Numbered from the stretch's first letter, positions 50,128 through 59,624 are shown. The stretch: DNA of 64,000 nt from an uncultured Parafilimonas sp. (GCA_903882935.1 CAIRZB010000001.1:158750-222749), one strand, 5' to 3'. Numbers and translations: made by a program. Notes: a model not told the origin generated them from the letters alone.

Positions 50128-50180
50128 ATTTTACGTTATCTGTAACCTGCCCTTTTTCGGCAAAAAGGCAACGTCAATTT

Positions 50181-52628
50181 TTATTTGGCTGTTACCACTG
50201 TTGTGGCTGGTTGCAAGCCATCGACTGTGGCAGTAACGGTAATCTTGCCTGCCTTGCCTTTGCTTTGCACAACTAACAAACACAAACCGTTAAAAGCTTT
50301 TCTATGGTCTGCCTTAAAACTTTCCAAGCTAGTTTGACTGCCATTGTCTACCCCTGCAATGCTGGCCGGGCCTTGTAGCGAGAACTGCACATTGTTGGAT
50401 GCATCAGGCACCAAGTTGCCTTGCGCATCAAGCACTTTTACGGTTATGAAGGAGAGGTCGCTGCCATCGGCAGTAATATTGCGCCTGTCTGCGCTCAATT
50501 CAATTTTGGCTGGCTTGCCGGCTGTTTTGATGGTGGAGGTAAGCACGGTTTTGCTGCCCTTTCTTGAAATAGCCTTTAATATACCCGGCTCGTAAACCAC
50601 CCGCCACATAACATGCAGGTTATTGCCTTCTTTCTTTTTTATGCCCAGCGATTTGCCATTTAAATATAATTCCACTTCATCGGCATTGTTATAATAAGCC
50701 CAAACGTCAACAGTTTTGCCTGCCTCCCAGTTCCAATGCGGAAAAAGGTGCAACACCGGCTTGTTGGTACAAATACTTTGGTATAAATAAAAAGCATCCT
50801 TGGGGAAGCCGGCTAGGTCAATAATGCCAAAATAGGAGCTTCTGGCAGGCCAAGGGTAGGGTGTTGGTTCGCCAAGGTAATCAAAGCCTGTCCATATATA
50901 CATGCCGCTCGCATATGGGTATTTTAAAAACTCCTTCATTGTCTCTTCATGAGTTGATCCCCATGGTACGGATACATTGTCGTAGGCAGACACGGTAAGG
51001 TCTGCATTGGCATCAGTGACTGGCTTATCCCAGCGGGATGGCCAACGGCGTATACTGTCAGAGGGCATGTCGTAATGGCCCCTGGTTTCCAGTGCTGATA
51101 CAGTTTCCGTGCCTATAAATTTGCGGCCCGGATAGGTTTGTTGAAATTTGGCAAACTGCTCATGGTGGTAGTTGTAACCAAATAAATCAATCATGCCCGA
51201 TTTGTAAATGGCATTGTCTGGGCTGGGCTGGTTTAATGCAGAGGTAAGTGGCCGGGTTGTGTCTAATGAATGGATGATGTTGCCCAGGTCGCGCGCAATT
51301 ACGGTGCCGCTGCTGTCTTTGCCATCTTTACCCGTCCATTGCTCGGGAATTTCGTTACCAATGCTCCAAATAAACACCGAGGGGTGGTTACGGTCGCGTT
51401 GTATAAAGTCTTCCAAGTCTTTCTTATGCCATTTATCCCAATCCAAATGGTAGTCATACGTTTTTTTTGCTTGCTTCCACATGTCAAACGCCTCATCCAT
51501 CACTATAAAGCCCATTTTATCGCATAAGTCCAGCAACTCGGGCGCAGGTGGGTTGTGCGAGGTGCGGATGCCATTTATGCCCATGCTTTTTAGCAGTTCA
51601 AGTTGCCTTTGTAAAGCCCTTTTATTAATGGCGGTACCTAAGCAGCCAAGGTCGTGGTGGTTACAAACGCCCCAAATTTTTGTGGGTTTGCCATTTAAAA
51701 AAAAGCCTTTGTCAATATCAAACGTAAAAGTGCGTATGCCAAAACTAGTCGCGTATTCATCCACCACTTTGCCCTTTTGTATAATTTGGCTTACGGCCTT
51801 GTATAAGCTTGGGTTTTCCAGTGTCCACAAGGTGGGATTGGTGATGATGATGTTTTGCGTAACGTTGTTCTTATCGCCGCTGCTGATGTGTAACGCAGCG
51901 GAGGCCGTTTTAGCAGCAACGCCCTGTGTATTGTAAATAATGGTTTTAACCGTTATATCGGCACGGTCGTAGCCACTATTGTCGATAGTTGTTTTAATTT
52001 GTACGGTGGCTTGGGCGTTGTTTACTTGTGGCGTGGTAATATAGGTACCCCATTGGCCAACATGCACATTGTTTGTTTTAACCAGCCAAACATTGCGATA
52101 AATACCAGAGCCGCTGTACCAACGTGAGTTGGGCTGTTTTGAGTTGTCGACCTTAACGGCTATTACATTTTTGGCGGCACCGTAATGTAAATAGGGGGTT
52201 AACTCGTACCTGAATGAACTGAAGCCATAAGGGCGCATGCCTAGGTAATGCCCGTTTACCCATACCTCGCTGTTTCGGTAAACACCGTCAAAATCAATAA
52301 AAATCTTTTTCTTATTGTCGTTCAATGGCAACGTGAATGTTTTGCGGTACCAGCCTAGGCCACCGTCAAGCGCGGCTCCATCGGTGCCAGCGGGGCTTTT
52401 TTCGTTAAAGGCAAATTCAATGCTCCAGTCGTGGGGCAGGTTTAAGGTGCGCCAAGCCGCATCATCAAAGCCTGTGTCTTTGGCGGCGGTGTTGTTGCCT
52501 AGGTAAAACCTCCAGCCTTTTGTAAACAAATCTATTGTGCGTGCTTGGGCGCAAAGGCTGTGGGCTAGTGCTAGTTGCATGCAAAACATTGGCAAAAAAC
52601 GAAGTGCTTTTTTTAACAGGGTTGCCAT
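50181..52628 (-). CDS. GH2 family beta-galactosidase-like glycoside hydrolase, secreted
   Basis: The 815-residue product has a signal peptide (MATLLKKALRFLPMFCMQLALAHSLCAQA). The sugar-binding jelly roll follows (DVAWRTLNLPHDWSIEFAF-like, WYRKTFTLPL), then the Ig-like GH2 domain and the TIM barrel. The barrel shows GVCNHHDLGCLGTAINKRALQRQLELLKSMGINGIRTSHNPP, the general acid in FIWSIGNEIPE and the nucleophile Glu in FIGTETVSAL. C-terminal Ig-like domains (DUF4982-like and a bacterial Ig fold) follow. Catalytic residues are intact. It probably removes beta-galactosyl or related residues from glycans in the periplasm. It is near a GH29 fucosidase gene, but there is no SusC/SusD pair to make a polysaccharide locus. 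Confidence 0.93.
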   Translation of the reverse strand: MATLLKKALRFLPMFCMQLALAHSLCAQARTIDLFTKGWRFYLGNNTAAKDTGFDDAAWRTLNLPHDWSIEFAFNEKSPAGTDGAALDGGLGWYRKTFTLPLNDNKKKIFIDFDGVYRNSEVWVNGHYLGMRPYGFSSFRYELTPYLHYGAAKNVIAVKVDNSKQPNSRWYSGSGIYRNVWLVKTNNVHVGQWGTYITTPQVNNAQATVQIKTTIDNSGYDRADITVKTIIYNTQGVAAKTASAALHISSGDKNNVTQNIIITNPTLWTLENPSLYKAVSQIIQKGKVVDEYATSFGIRTFTFDIDKGFFLNGKPTKIWGVCNHHDLGCLGTAINKRALQRQLELLKSMGINGIRTSHNPPAPELLDLCDKMGFIVMDEAFDMWKQAKKTYDYHLDWDKWHKKDLEDFIQRDRNHPSVFIWSIGNEIPEQWTGKDGKDSSGTVIARDLGNIIHSLDTTRPLTSALNQPSPDNAIYKSGMIDLFGYNYHHEQFAKFQQTYPGRKFIGTETVSALETRGHYDMPSDSIRRWPSRWDKPVTDANADLTVSAYDNVSVPWGSTHEETMKEFLKYPYASGMYIWTGFDYLGEPTPYPWPARSSYFGIIDLAGFPKDAFYLYQSICTNKPVLHLFPHWNWEAGKTVDVWAYYNNADEVELYLNGKSLGIKKKEGNNLHVMWRVVYEPGILKAISRKGSKTVLTSTIKTAGKPAKIELSADRRNITADGSDLSFITVKVLDAQGNLVPDASNNVQFSLQGPASIAGVDNGSQTSLESFKADHRKAFNGLCLLVVQSKGKAGKITVTATVDGLQPATTVVTAK

Positions 52629-52757
52629 AATAAGTGTATTTTGAGTGTCAAATTTACACTAAATTATCAGGGCCTATAAAATGTTGTCATATTTATTACC
52701 AAGTTCCGAATTCGGAAAGATGGCCATTGCAAACTCTTTATGCTTAAAAACCTATGC

Positions 52758-53591
52758 TTATTCGAACACCACCGTTTTGTTTTTATACACAAACACCCTG
52801 TCTTCAAACACTAGGTTTAGGGCTTTTGCCAACACGGCTGTTTCAATTTCTTTGCCTGCACGCATCATATCCAAAGCGCTGAATGAGTGGCTAACCGGTA
52901 TTATTTGCTGGGCAATAATGGGGCCTTCGTCTAAATCGTTGGTAACAAAATGGGCTGTGGCGCCTATAAGCTTTACACCTCTGTCAAAAGCCTGCCTGTA
53001 GGGATTAGCCCCAATAAATGCAGGAAGGAAAGAATGATGGATATTAACAATTTTACCCAGATAGTTGCTTACAAATTGCGGTGATAATATGCGCATGAAC
53101 TTAGCAAGTGCAATAAAATCAAAATGGTAAGGGCTGAGCGTTTGCAGCAATTCGGCTTCAAACGCCTCTTTGGGTTTGCCCTCGTGCGAAACTAGATGAA
53201 AAGGCACTTCAAACCGCTGGCACAAGTCGCCCAACATGGCATGGTTGCCAACAACGCATTGTACACTTGCACCCAAGGTTTTAAAATGGTTGCGTACCAG
53301 TATGTCGCTCAAGCAATGGTATTCCTTTGTTACCAGCACGGCCAGTTTTTTTTCAGGCAGCGGGTTAACTTTCACCTGGGCATCCAAAGGCAGCACGGCT
53401 TGCAACTTTTTCTTTAAATCGTCTCCGTTAAGATGCTCCTGCTCCTGCACCTGTACCCGCGCAAAAAAAAGTTCTTCCACCGTGTCAACATATTCGCGCA
53501 TTGACACAATGTTTATCTGCTCTGCAGCCATCAAGCCAGCTATTGCCGCAACCAACCCCACCCTGTCTTTACACTGAATAACTATAATCAT
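52758..53591 (-). CDS. purU: Formyltetrahydrofolate deformylase
   Basis: The 277-residue protein has an N-terminal ACT domain (MIIVIQCKDRVGLVAAIAGLMAAEQINIVSM) and a formyltransferase-like catalytic domain. Key motifs are the central LAKFMRILSPQFVSNY, the catalytic Asn-His in VNIHHSFLPAFIGANPYRQAFDRGVKLIGATAHFV and the Asp in TNDLDEGPIIAQQ. It releases formate from 10-formyl-THF, balancing one-carbon pools; in E. coli the formate feeds PurT. PurT is not in the window. Length is typical. It is separated from the fucosidase gene by a hairpin terminator. Confidence 0.94.
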   Translation of the reverse strand: MIIVIQCKDRVGLVAAIAGLMAAEQINIVSMREYVDTVEELFFARVQVQEQEHLNGDDLKKKLQAVLPLDAQVKVNPLPEKKLAVLVTKEYHCLSDILVRNHFKTLGASVQCVVGNHAMLGDLCQRFEVPFHLVSHEGKPKEAFEAELLQTLSPYHFDFIALAKFMRILSPQFVSNYLGKIVNIHHSFLPAFIGANPYRQAFDRGVKLIGATAHFVTNDLDEGPIIAQQIIPVSHSFSALDMMRAGKEIETAVLAKALNLVFEDRVFVYKNKTVVFE

Positions 53592-53611
53592 TGGCGCAAA
53601 ATAATAAAACG

Positions 53612-53656
53612 GGCAACAGCATGGGGTAAAATATTTTTACGCCCCATGCTGTTGCC
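53612..53656 (-). terminator. Large hairpin, likely terminator of the fucosidase gene
   Basis: GGCAACAGCATGGGG (53612-53626) pairs perfectly with CCCCATGCTGTTGCC (53642-53656), with an A/T-rich self-pairing loop. On the minus strand it is followed by CGTTTTATTATTTT. It lies about 100 bases after the fucosidase stop codon. Confidence 0.75.
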
Positions 53657-53756
53657 GTTGGTGTTTTTGTACTTGCGTTGCACTTGCCTTTTGCCTAATA
53701 GTTAAAGTTTACCTATAAGATGTTACGCTATCTGCCAAGCCAAGCGCAAGTATTTG

Positions 53757-55088
53757 CTATTTTCCCGTCTCTAGCACAATCACTTCGTCTGCCCCGTTAT
53801 TGGTTACAGGTGTGCTAATGGTAACCGTTCCGCCGTTTAACTGTACAGTAACCGGGGTATGGTTTTTAAGCAGGTAAGCATTTTTTATGCTGGCGTAGGG
53901 AAAGTTTGTTAACGCCAAGGCACTGGCATCTTTACCAAACAAGTGTACAAAAACGCGGCCTTCTTTTTCGGTAAGGCAGCCCCATTCTGCAGGGCGTAAA
54001 TAACCGCCATGTGTGTTATAAACGCTCTCACCGTAAATTTTTAGCCAACTGCCAACGGAGGCAAGCCTTTCTTTAAATTCAGGCTGTACCTCGCCATTTG
54101 GCATGGGCCCAATGTTAAGCAATAGATTGGCGTTTACGGCTCCGGCTTTTACTAGGGTGTGTATCAATTGCTCGGTGCTTTTGTATGTGGTGTCGGTTAT
54201 ATTAAAACCCCAGGAATTATTGATGGTTACACAGGCTTCCAGCGGCAGTGCAGATGCTTGTTGAAAACTGAGGCCGGATTTGTTTTCGCCCGGCAGGTCC
54301 TGCTCAAACATTTGGAAGTCTTCACTAGGTAAAGGACTAAGGTGGTGGTTGTTGCCTATCAGGCATTGGGGCTGCAACTTGTGGATCAACCCATAAATTT
54401 CTGCCATATGCCAATCAATCCAAGGCGTTCTGTCGGCTGCGCCTTCGGGGGCCGTTTGATCCCAATACCCGTCAAACCAAATACCGCCAATTTCACCATA
54501 ATTGGTAAGCAGTTCGGTCAACTGGTTTTTCATAAACTGTATATAATCTTCCCATTTGCCGTGCACGGTACGCCCGGTGCCTTTGCCTGTGCGGCCAGTC
54601 CAGTACGAGTAATCATCCCTGCGCCAGTCTAACAGGGAGTAGTACAAAAACAGTTTAATGCCTTGTTTATGGCATTCTGCGGCCATGGCCTTCACCACGT
54701 CTTTTTTGTACGGGGAGTTCATGATGTTAAAGTCGGAAAATTTTGTATCCCACATGCTAAAGCCGTCGTGGTGGCGCGTAATAAGGGTTATATACTTCAT
54801 GCCGGCACCTTTGGCCATGCCCACCCATTGTTGTGCATTAAACTCAATGGGGTTAAAAAAATGCATCAGCCGAGTGTAGTTTTTTACGGTAACATTTCTT
54901 TCGTTCATCACCCATTCGCCCGAGCCGGGTATGCTAAATGGCCCCCAATGTATAAAAAGGCCAAACCGGGCATCGGAAAACCATTTACGGGCCGCAAGGT
55001 TGCTGGCGGCAGGTGTGTAAGCCGTTTGTTGGGCAAACACGCTAAAACATATAGTTATGGCAAATAGCAGCGACAAAATTTTTTTCAT
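53757..55088 (-). CDS. GH29 alpha-L-fucosidase, secreted
   Basis: The 443-residue protein has a signal peptide (MKKILSLLFAITICFSVFAQQ) and the GH29 barrel. Motifs are WFSDARFGLFIHWGPFSIPGSGEWVM, MKYITLITRHHDGFSMWDTKFSDFNI and the nucleophile Asp in GGIWFDGYWD. The late CLIGNNHHLSPLPSEDFQMFEQDLPG, with ACVTINNSWGFN and NLLLNIGPMPNGE, is typical. A C-terminal beta-sandwich closes it (VFVHLFGKDASALALTNF). It cleaves alpha-linked fucose from glycans. The general acid is variable in this family and cannot be assigned. No SusC/D-like genes are adjacent. Confidence 0.94.
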   Translation of the reverse strand: MKKILSLLFAITICFSVFAQQTAYTPAASNLAARKWFSDARFGLFIHWGPFSIPGSGEWVMNERNVTVKNYTRLMHFFNPIEFNAQQWVGMAKGAGMKYITLITRHHDGFSMWDTKFSDFNIMNSPYKKDVVKAMAAECHKQGIKLFLYYSLLDWRRDDYSYWTGRTGKGTGRTVHGKWEDYIQFMKNQLTELLTNYGEIGGIWFDGYWDQTAPEGAADRTPWIDWHMAEIYGLIHKLQPQCLIGNNHHLSPLPSEDFQMFEQDLPGENKSGLSFQQASALPLEACVTINNSWGFNITDTTYKSTEQLIHTLVKAGAVNANLLLNIGPMPNGEVQPEFKERLASVGSWLKIYGESVYNTHGGYLRPAEWGCLTEKEGRVFVHLFGKDASALALTNFPYASIKNAYLLKNHTPVTVQLNGGTVTISTPVTNNGADEVIVLETGK

Positions 55089-55249
55089 ACAGCGTTTTTG
55101 TTGGATGCGTTAAAGTTATTGATTTGCTATTTAACACAGCCAAGCAATGCTACGCTGGCGAATAATGTTGTACTACCCGTAAAAAAAGAGGAAGAAAATG
55201 CTTTTGTCGACTAACTGACCAGCCGCACACGAAAATGCAACCCGCCTTT

Positions 55250-55630
55250 CTAATTAATTCGCACTGTAATAACGTTCGGTTTGCCGCCTTTGTCCTTCAT
55301 CATTACCGTAATATTAAACCCTTTGGCATCATCAACCAGTTTGCCGGTAACGTACATGGTACCCCCCATTTCCCGTTGCGAGAGTGCCTCAAACCCTTTT
55401 ATTTTATTCTGTTCAAAAAAGCCTTTCACGGCAGCTGTTGCTTGGTCTTTTGTAATGTTTTTGGTTTCCTCTTTGCCAGGCAGTTTAAGGTCGATGGCAT
55501 TGTCGAAAAAACTGCTGAATTCTGCCGCACTGCCTTGTTTAAGGGCAGCTACCACCTGGTTGTCCTCAAGCCCGGCCTTAAAAGCCATGCACGATAAAAC
55601 GATACCCGCTATTAAAAAAAGTTGCTTCAT
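55250..55630 (-). CDS. DUF4783 family secreted protein
   Basis: The 126-residue product has a signal peptide (MKQLFLIAGIVLSCMAFKAG) and a single NTF2/cystatin-like domain: VVAALKQGSAAEFSSFFDNAIDLKLPGKEETKNITKDQATAAVKGFF, then FEALSQREMGGTMYVTGKLV and FNITVMMKDKGGKPNVITVRIN. This is the DUF4783 pattern, widespread in Bacteroidota and of unknown role. It is monocistronic and divergent from gpmI. Confidence 0.88.
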   Translation of the reverse strand: MKQLFLIAGIVLSCMAFKAGLEDNQVVAALKQGSAAEFSSFFDNAIDLKLPGKEETKNITKDQATAAVKGFFEQNKIKGFEALSQREMGGTMYVTGKLVDDAKGFNITVMMKDKGGKPNVITVRIN

Positions 55631-55804
55631 AACTAATTATTTTGCTGCTTGTGTATTGTAATCTGGCGAAAAGTTAGTGATTAACCAGCATGTAAAATAC
55701 GGTAAAATGGCAAATTAACGTAGATTTATGGCGCCAAAACGATTGGTTTTGGTGGTAAATGTTTAACTATTAACAACTTATAACATTAACGACAAACTTT
55801 ATAC

Positions 55805-57334
55805 ATGAAACACAAAAAAGTTATATTAGTTATTATGGATGGCTGGGGCCTCGGCAAAGTACCTTCGGCCGATGCCATACAGCATGCAAAAACGCCTTTT
55901 GTATCTTCATTGTATGCAAAATACCCCAATACAACCTTGGTTACCTGTGGTGAGGCCGTAGGTTTACCCGACGGACAAATGGGTAACAGCGAGGTGGGCC
56001 ACCTAAACCTTGGCGCTGGCCGTATTGTTTACCAAGAACTGCAGCGCATTAATGTTGCGGTAAGGGACGGCTCGTTTGCAACCAATAAGCACCTACTCGC
56101 CTCCATTGAATACGCAAAAGCCAACAATACAGCGCTGCACTTACTGGGCTTGGTAAGCGATGGCGGCGTACACAGCCATACTACCCACCTAAAAGCCATT
56201 TGTGATGTTTGTAAGGCCCACGGTTTGGAAAATGTGTATATACACGCCTTTACCGATGGCAGGGACACCGACCCCAAAAGTGGCTTGGGCTTTGTAAAAA
56301 GCCTGGAAGAATATCTGGCAACCTCCGTTGGTAAAATAGCCTCCGTAAGCGGGCGTTACTATGCCATGGACCGCGACAAGCGTTGGGAAAGGGTGGCACT
56401 TGCGTACAATGCCTTGGTTAAAGGCGAGGGACCCACGGCCATGGATGCGCTTAGTGCGATAGCCCAATCATACGAAGCAAATATTACCGACGAATTTATA
56501 AAACCAACCGTTATTGTTGACGAGGCAAACCAACCGCTGGCAACGATAAAAGAAGGTGATGCAGCCATTTGCTTTAATTTTCGTACAGATAGGTGCCGGG
56601 AAATTACCCACGTGCTTACCCAAGAAGACCATACCGACCTTGGTATGCACGCCTTAAAGCTGCACTACACCACCATGACGGAGTACGACAAATCATTTAA
56701 CGGCGTGCACGTAATATTTGAGACCGATAATTTGGTAAACACATTAGGCGAAATACTGGCAGCCAACGGTAAGAAGCAGATACGCATTGCGGAAACCGAG
56801 AAATACCCGCACGTAACGTTCTTTTTTAACGGCGGCCGCGAAGTGCCTTTTGAAGGCGAAACGAGGATAATGGCCCCATCGCCCAAAGTAGCCACCTACG
56901 ATTTACAGCCAGAAATGAGTGCGAAGGAATTGACCGATAAATTGGTGCCTGAGATAGAAAATGAAGCCCCAGATTTTGTATGCCTTAACTATGCCAATGC
57001 CGACATGGTAGGCCACACGGGCATTTGGGATGCCGTTATTAAAGCCGTTGAAACGGTTGATACCTGCGTGGGCAGGGTGGTTACAGCTGCACTTGCGCAT
57101 GGCTACACCGTATTTTTAACCGCCGACCATGGCAACGCCGATTACATGATTAATGATGACGGCAGCCCCAATACGGCCCACACATTAAACCTTGTGCCGT
57201 TTTTTATTATAGACAATGAATGGAAAGGCGAAATTAAGCCCGGCAAACTGGGCGACCTTGCACCTACCATTTTAACGGTAATGGGCTTGCCCGTGCCAAA
57301 AGAAATGACTGGGGATATTTTGATAAATGCTTAG
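55805..57334 (+). CDS. gpmI: 2,3-bisphosphoglycerate-independent phosphoglycerate mutase
   Basis: The 509-residue enzyme starts VILVIMDGWGLGK with the metal-binding Asp. It has the nucleophile Ser in DGQMGNSEVGHLNLGAGR, the HAFTDGRDTDP motif, RYYAMDRDKRWERV, FNFRTDRCREIT and the closing metal site FLTADHGNADYMI followed by NTAHTLNLVPF. It interconverts 3- and 2-phosphoglycerate in glycolysis with two Mn ions and no cofactor. Length and residues are all as expected. It is a single gene followed by a palindromic repeat. Confidence 0.96.
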   Translation: MKHKKVILVIMDGWGLGKVPSADAIQHAKTPFVSSLYAKYPNTTLVTCGEAVGLPDGQMGNSEVGHLNLGAGRIVYQELQRINVAVRDGSFATNKHLLASIEYAKANNTALHLLGLVSDGGVHSHTTHLKAICDVCKAHGLENVYIHAFTDGRDTDPKSGLGFVKSLEEYLATSVGKIASVSGRYYAMDRDKRWERVALAYNALVKGEGPTAMDALSAIAQSYEANITDEFIKPTVIVDEANQPLATIKEGDAAICFNFRTDRCREITHVLTQEDHTDLGMHALKLHYTTMTEYDKSFNGVHVIFETDNLVNTLGEILAANGKKQIRIAETEKYPHVTFFFNGGREVPFEGETRIMAPSPKVATYDLQPEMSAKELTDKLVPEIENEAPDFVCLNYANADMVGHTGIWDAVIKAVETVDTCVGRVVTAALAHGYTVFLTADHGNADYMINDDGSPNTAHTLNLVPFFIIDNEWKGEIKPGKLGDLAPTILTVMGLPVPKEMTGDILINA

Positions 57335-57345
57335 TTTTTTACTTG

Positions 57346-57420
57346 AACGCAGATTGTAAGGATGGGGACGGGTTGCAAGGATTTTAATTTCTTGTAATCC
57401 TTTGCTTTGCAATCTGCGTT
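57346..57420. repeat. Nested palindromic repeat (AACGCAGATTG ... CAATCTGCGTT)
   Basis: Outer arms AACGCAGATTG (57346-57356) and CAATCTGCGTT (57410-57420) are exact complements. Inside, AAGGATT and AATCCTT form a second pair with a TTAATTTCTTG loop, and AGATTGTAAGGAT / TGTAATCCTTT are near-repeats. It could act as the gpmI terminator, but the form is that of the dispersed CGCAGATT-type repeats seen in many bacteria. Confidence 0.65.
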
Positions 57421-57444
57421 GTTACCCTTGAAACAACAAGCCAT

Positions 57445-57957
57445 ATGAAATTTCTAAAGCGACTAGGATTGATTTTGGTAATTTTGCTTGTCATTATCCA
57501 ATTTTTCCACCCGGCAAAAAACCAATCGACTGAAATTTTGCCCACTGATATTGGTAAAGTATACGGCACCATACCCGCTGATGTAAACAGTATTTTAGGC
57601 AAGGCCTGTAACGACTGCCACAGCAATAACACTGCGTACCCTTGGTACAATAACATACAGCCGGTGGCATGGTGGCTGAACAACCATGTGGAAGAAGGCA
57701 AGCACCATTTAAATTTCAGCGACTTTGCCCACGGGCGTGTGGCTTTTCAATATAAAATATTGGAAGAATGTATGCACGAGGTAAAGGAGGGCGACATGCC
57801 TTTGGACTCATATTTGTGGATACACAAAAATGTCAAGCTTACCGAAGAAGAGAAACAAAAGCTATACACTTGGTGTGAAACAGTTAGGGGTACTATAAAA
57901 ACACGTTACCCTGCCGACAGCCTGGTAATGCCTGAACGGCCGCACCGCCAAGATTAA
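57445..57957 (+). CDS. Haem-binding domain protein (Haem_bd, cytochrome-like)
   Basis: The 170-residue protein has an N-terminal membrane anchor (FLKRLGLILVILLVIIQFF) and the Haem_bd domain. Its c-type motif CNDCHSN is followed by NTAYPWYNNIQPVAWWLNNHVEEGKHHLNFSDF, characteristic of the family, and DMPLDSYLWIHKNVKLTEEEKQKLYTWCE near the end. It should face the periplasm with one covalent haem. The family often precedes or partners with redox or peroxidase proteins; here the next gene is a nitroreductase 205 bases away, not clearly linked. The electron partner is unknown. Confidence 0.88.
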   Translation: MKFLKRLGLILVILLVIIQFFHPAKNQSTEILPTDIGKVYGTIPADVNSILGKACNDCHSNNTAYPWYNNIQPVAWWLNNHVEEGKHHLNFSDFAHGRVAFQYKILEECMHEVKEGDMPLDSYLWIHKNVKLTEEEKQKLYTWCETVRGTIKTRYPADSLVMPERPHRQD

Positions 57958-58149
57958 TGTTTACCAGATAATGATTTGCCTTTTTGAATGCCTATTTGTT
58001 AAGAGGGTTAATTAACGAATAGGCATTGTTGCGTTTACTTTTACCCTACACAGCCCTTTCTTAATTGGCCTAGTTTATACCAATCCCACTTCAGTTGCAT
58101 CAGGCAAATCAGGCCAAAATCCCAGTCAAGAATCTCCCCAAATCATGGT

Positions 58150-58157
58150 TACTTTTG
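58150..58157 (+). promoter_or_regulatory. -7 box (TACTTTTG) for the nitroreductase gene
   Basis: TACTTTTG fits TAnnTTTG and is followed by CACC and the ATG, four bases away. It is the shortest box-to-ATG distance among the consensus boxes in this window, again pointing to leaderless mRNA. Confidence 0.55.
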
Positions 58158-58161
58158 CACC

Positions 58162-58740
58162 ATGGATCAATTTGAAGCAATCAAACAAACCATTACCAAC
58201 AGGCGCAGCGTAAAGCCTGCCGCAATGAACGGAAAAAAGATAAACGATGCCCAAATACGCCAATTGTTGCAACTGGCCAATTGGGCGCCTACCCACGGGT
58301 ATACCGAGCCTTGGCGGTTTGTAGTGTACAGCAACGATGCAGTAAAGCAGTTTTGTTACAACCATGCCAATATGTATAAGGCCAGTACACCGGCCGCAAC
58401 ATTCAGTGCCGCTAAATACGAGAAACAACTGCACAATGGCGACCTTGCCTCGCACATTATAGCCGTGTATATGAAACGTGGCAACAACCCCAACATAACT
58501 GTGTTGGAAGAAATATGTGCTGTTTCCGCAGCCGTGCAAAACATGTTGCTGGGTGCGGAAGCCTTGGGTATTGCAGCGTTATGGAGTACCGGCGGCTCCG
58601 TGCTGCAACCAGCCATGAAGGACTTTATGGCCCTGGGGAAAGATGATGTGATGATTGGGTTGTTGTACCTTGGGTACACCAACGATACCAACAAAACTGG
58701 CAGGCGAATGCCGGTTGAAGCCAAAACAAGCTGGGCTTAA
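58162..58740 (+). CDS. Nitroreductase family flavoprotein
   Basis: The 192-residue protein has the FMN-binding pattern of small nitroreductases (YdjA-like): an N-terminal ITNRRSVKPAAMNGKKINDAQIRQLLQLANWAPTHGYTEPWRFVVY, the central EEICAVSAAVQNMLLGAEALGIAALWSTGG and the C-terminal MIGLLYLGYTND. It works as a homodimer using NAD(P)H. The natural substrate may be a quinone or a nitro compound. The family also includes enzymes for flavin fragmentation, which cannot be excluded. Confidence 0.92.
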   Translation: MDQFEAIKQTITNRRSVKPAAMNGKKINDAQIRQLLQLANWAPTHGYTEPWRFVVYSNDAVKQFCYNHANMYKASTPAATFSAAKYEKQLHNGDLASHIIAVYMKRGNNPNITVLEEICAVSAAVQNMLLGAEALGIAALWSTGGSVLQPAMKDFMALGKDDVMIGLLYLGYTNDTNKTGRRMPVEAKTSWA

Positions 58741-58860
58741 ACAAGTTATGGATTTTAGTTTGCAGCGAGGGATATTTTGCCGAACGATTGTTTGCCAAAA
58801 ACTTTAAAACAAACCCACAATAGTACTGTAAACTTTAGCGCAAACTTGTTTTCTTTGCAA

Positions 58861-59430
58861 ATGGGCAATCACAAGCTTATTATCATGACGGCTCCTTCGG
58901 GGGCCGGCAAAACATCTATCACGCGGTATTTGCTCGACAAATACCCTGCTTTGTCTTTCTCCATTTCGGCCGCCACACGCCAGCCCAGAACAGGTGAGCA
59001 AAACAGTGTTGACTATTATTTTATCTCAGCTGCCGAATTTCAACGCCATATTGAGGACAATGACTTTGTGGAGTGGGAGATGGTGTACGAGGGCAAATAT
59101 TACGGTACCCTTAAAAGTGAGTTGGACAGGATATGGGCGGCAGGCCGGGTACCCATACTCGACATTGACGTTAAGGGCGCGCTTAGGGTAAAAAAAGACT
59201 ACCAAGGCACCACCTTGTGTATTTTTATTGACCCACCATCTATTGACGAGCTAAAAATACGACTGGAAAGGCGCAACACCGAGTCGTTAGAAAGTTTGCA
59301 AACAAGGTTAAGCAAAGCGGAATATGAGCTTTCTTTTAAACAGCAGTTTGACAAAATAATTGTGAATGACAACCTTGAAAAGGCCTGCCATGATACCGAG
59401 GCGATTATAAAGGAATTCTTAGGCTGGTAG
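58861..59430 (+). CDS. gmk: Guanylate kinase
   Basis: The 189-residue enzyme begins MGNHKLIIMTAPSGAGKTSI (P-loop) and has the GMP-binding SISAATRQPRTGEQNSVDYYFIS and YGTLKSELDRIWAAGRVPILDIDVKGA. The lid follows (IRLERRNTESLESLQTRLSKAEYE). It makes GDP from GMP. A start at 58777 is possible but adds 28 residues of no family similarity. The TTTCTTTG sequence 3 bases before this ATG resembles the -7 box with one mismatch. Confidence 0.95.
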   Translation: MGNHKLIIMTAPSGAGKTSITRYLLDKYPALSFSISAATRQPRTGEQNSVDYYFISAAEFQRHIEDNDFVEWEMVYEGKYYGTLKSELDRIWAAGRVPILDIDVKGALRVKKDYQGTTLCIFIDPPSIDELKIRLERRNTESLESLQTRLSKAEYELSFKQQFDKIIVNDNLEKACHDTEAIIKEFLGW

Positions 59431-59624
59431 CCGTTTGCATAGGTATTTTTGTAAGTTTTTTTTGCGGGCTTATAATGCGATGTTTGTTAGTTGCTTCCCA
59501 TAGGTTGCCTCGTCTTCATAAAGGTTGTTTTTACCAACTATTAGCTTGGTTGCCTACAACGGAGGTAGTAAACTAATCCTTACCTTCGTAACCGTCATCT
59601 TTATTTATTGCCAACACTTACTGT

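Noticed and set aside
50181..55088. Polysaccharide utilisation locus (GH2 and GH29)
   Set aside because: No SusC/SusD pair, regulator or transporter is present, purU lies between them, and each gene has its own terminator.
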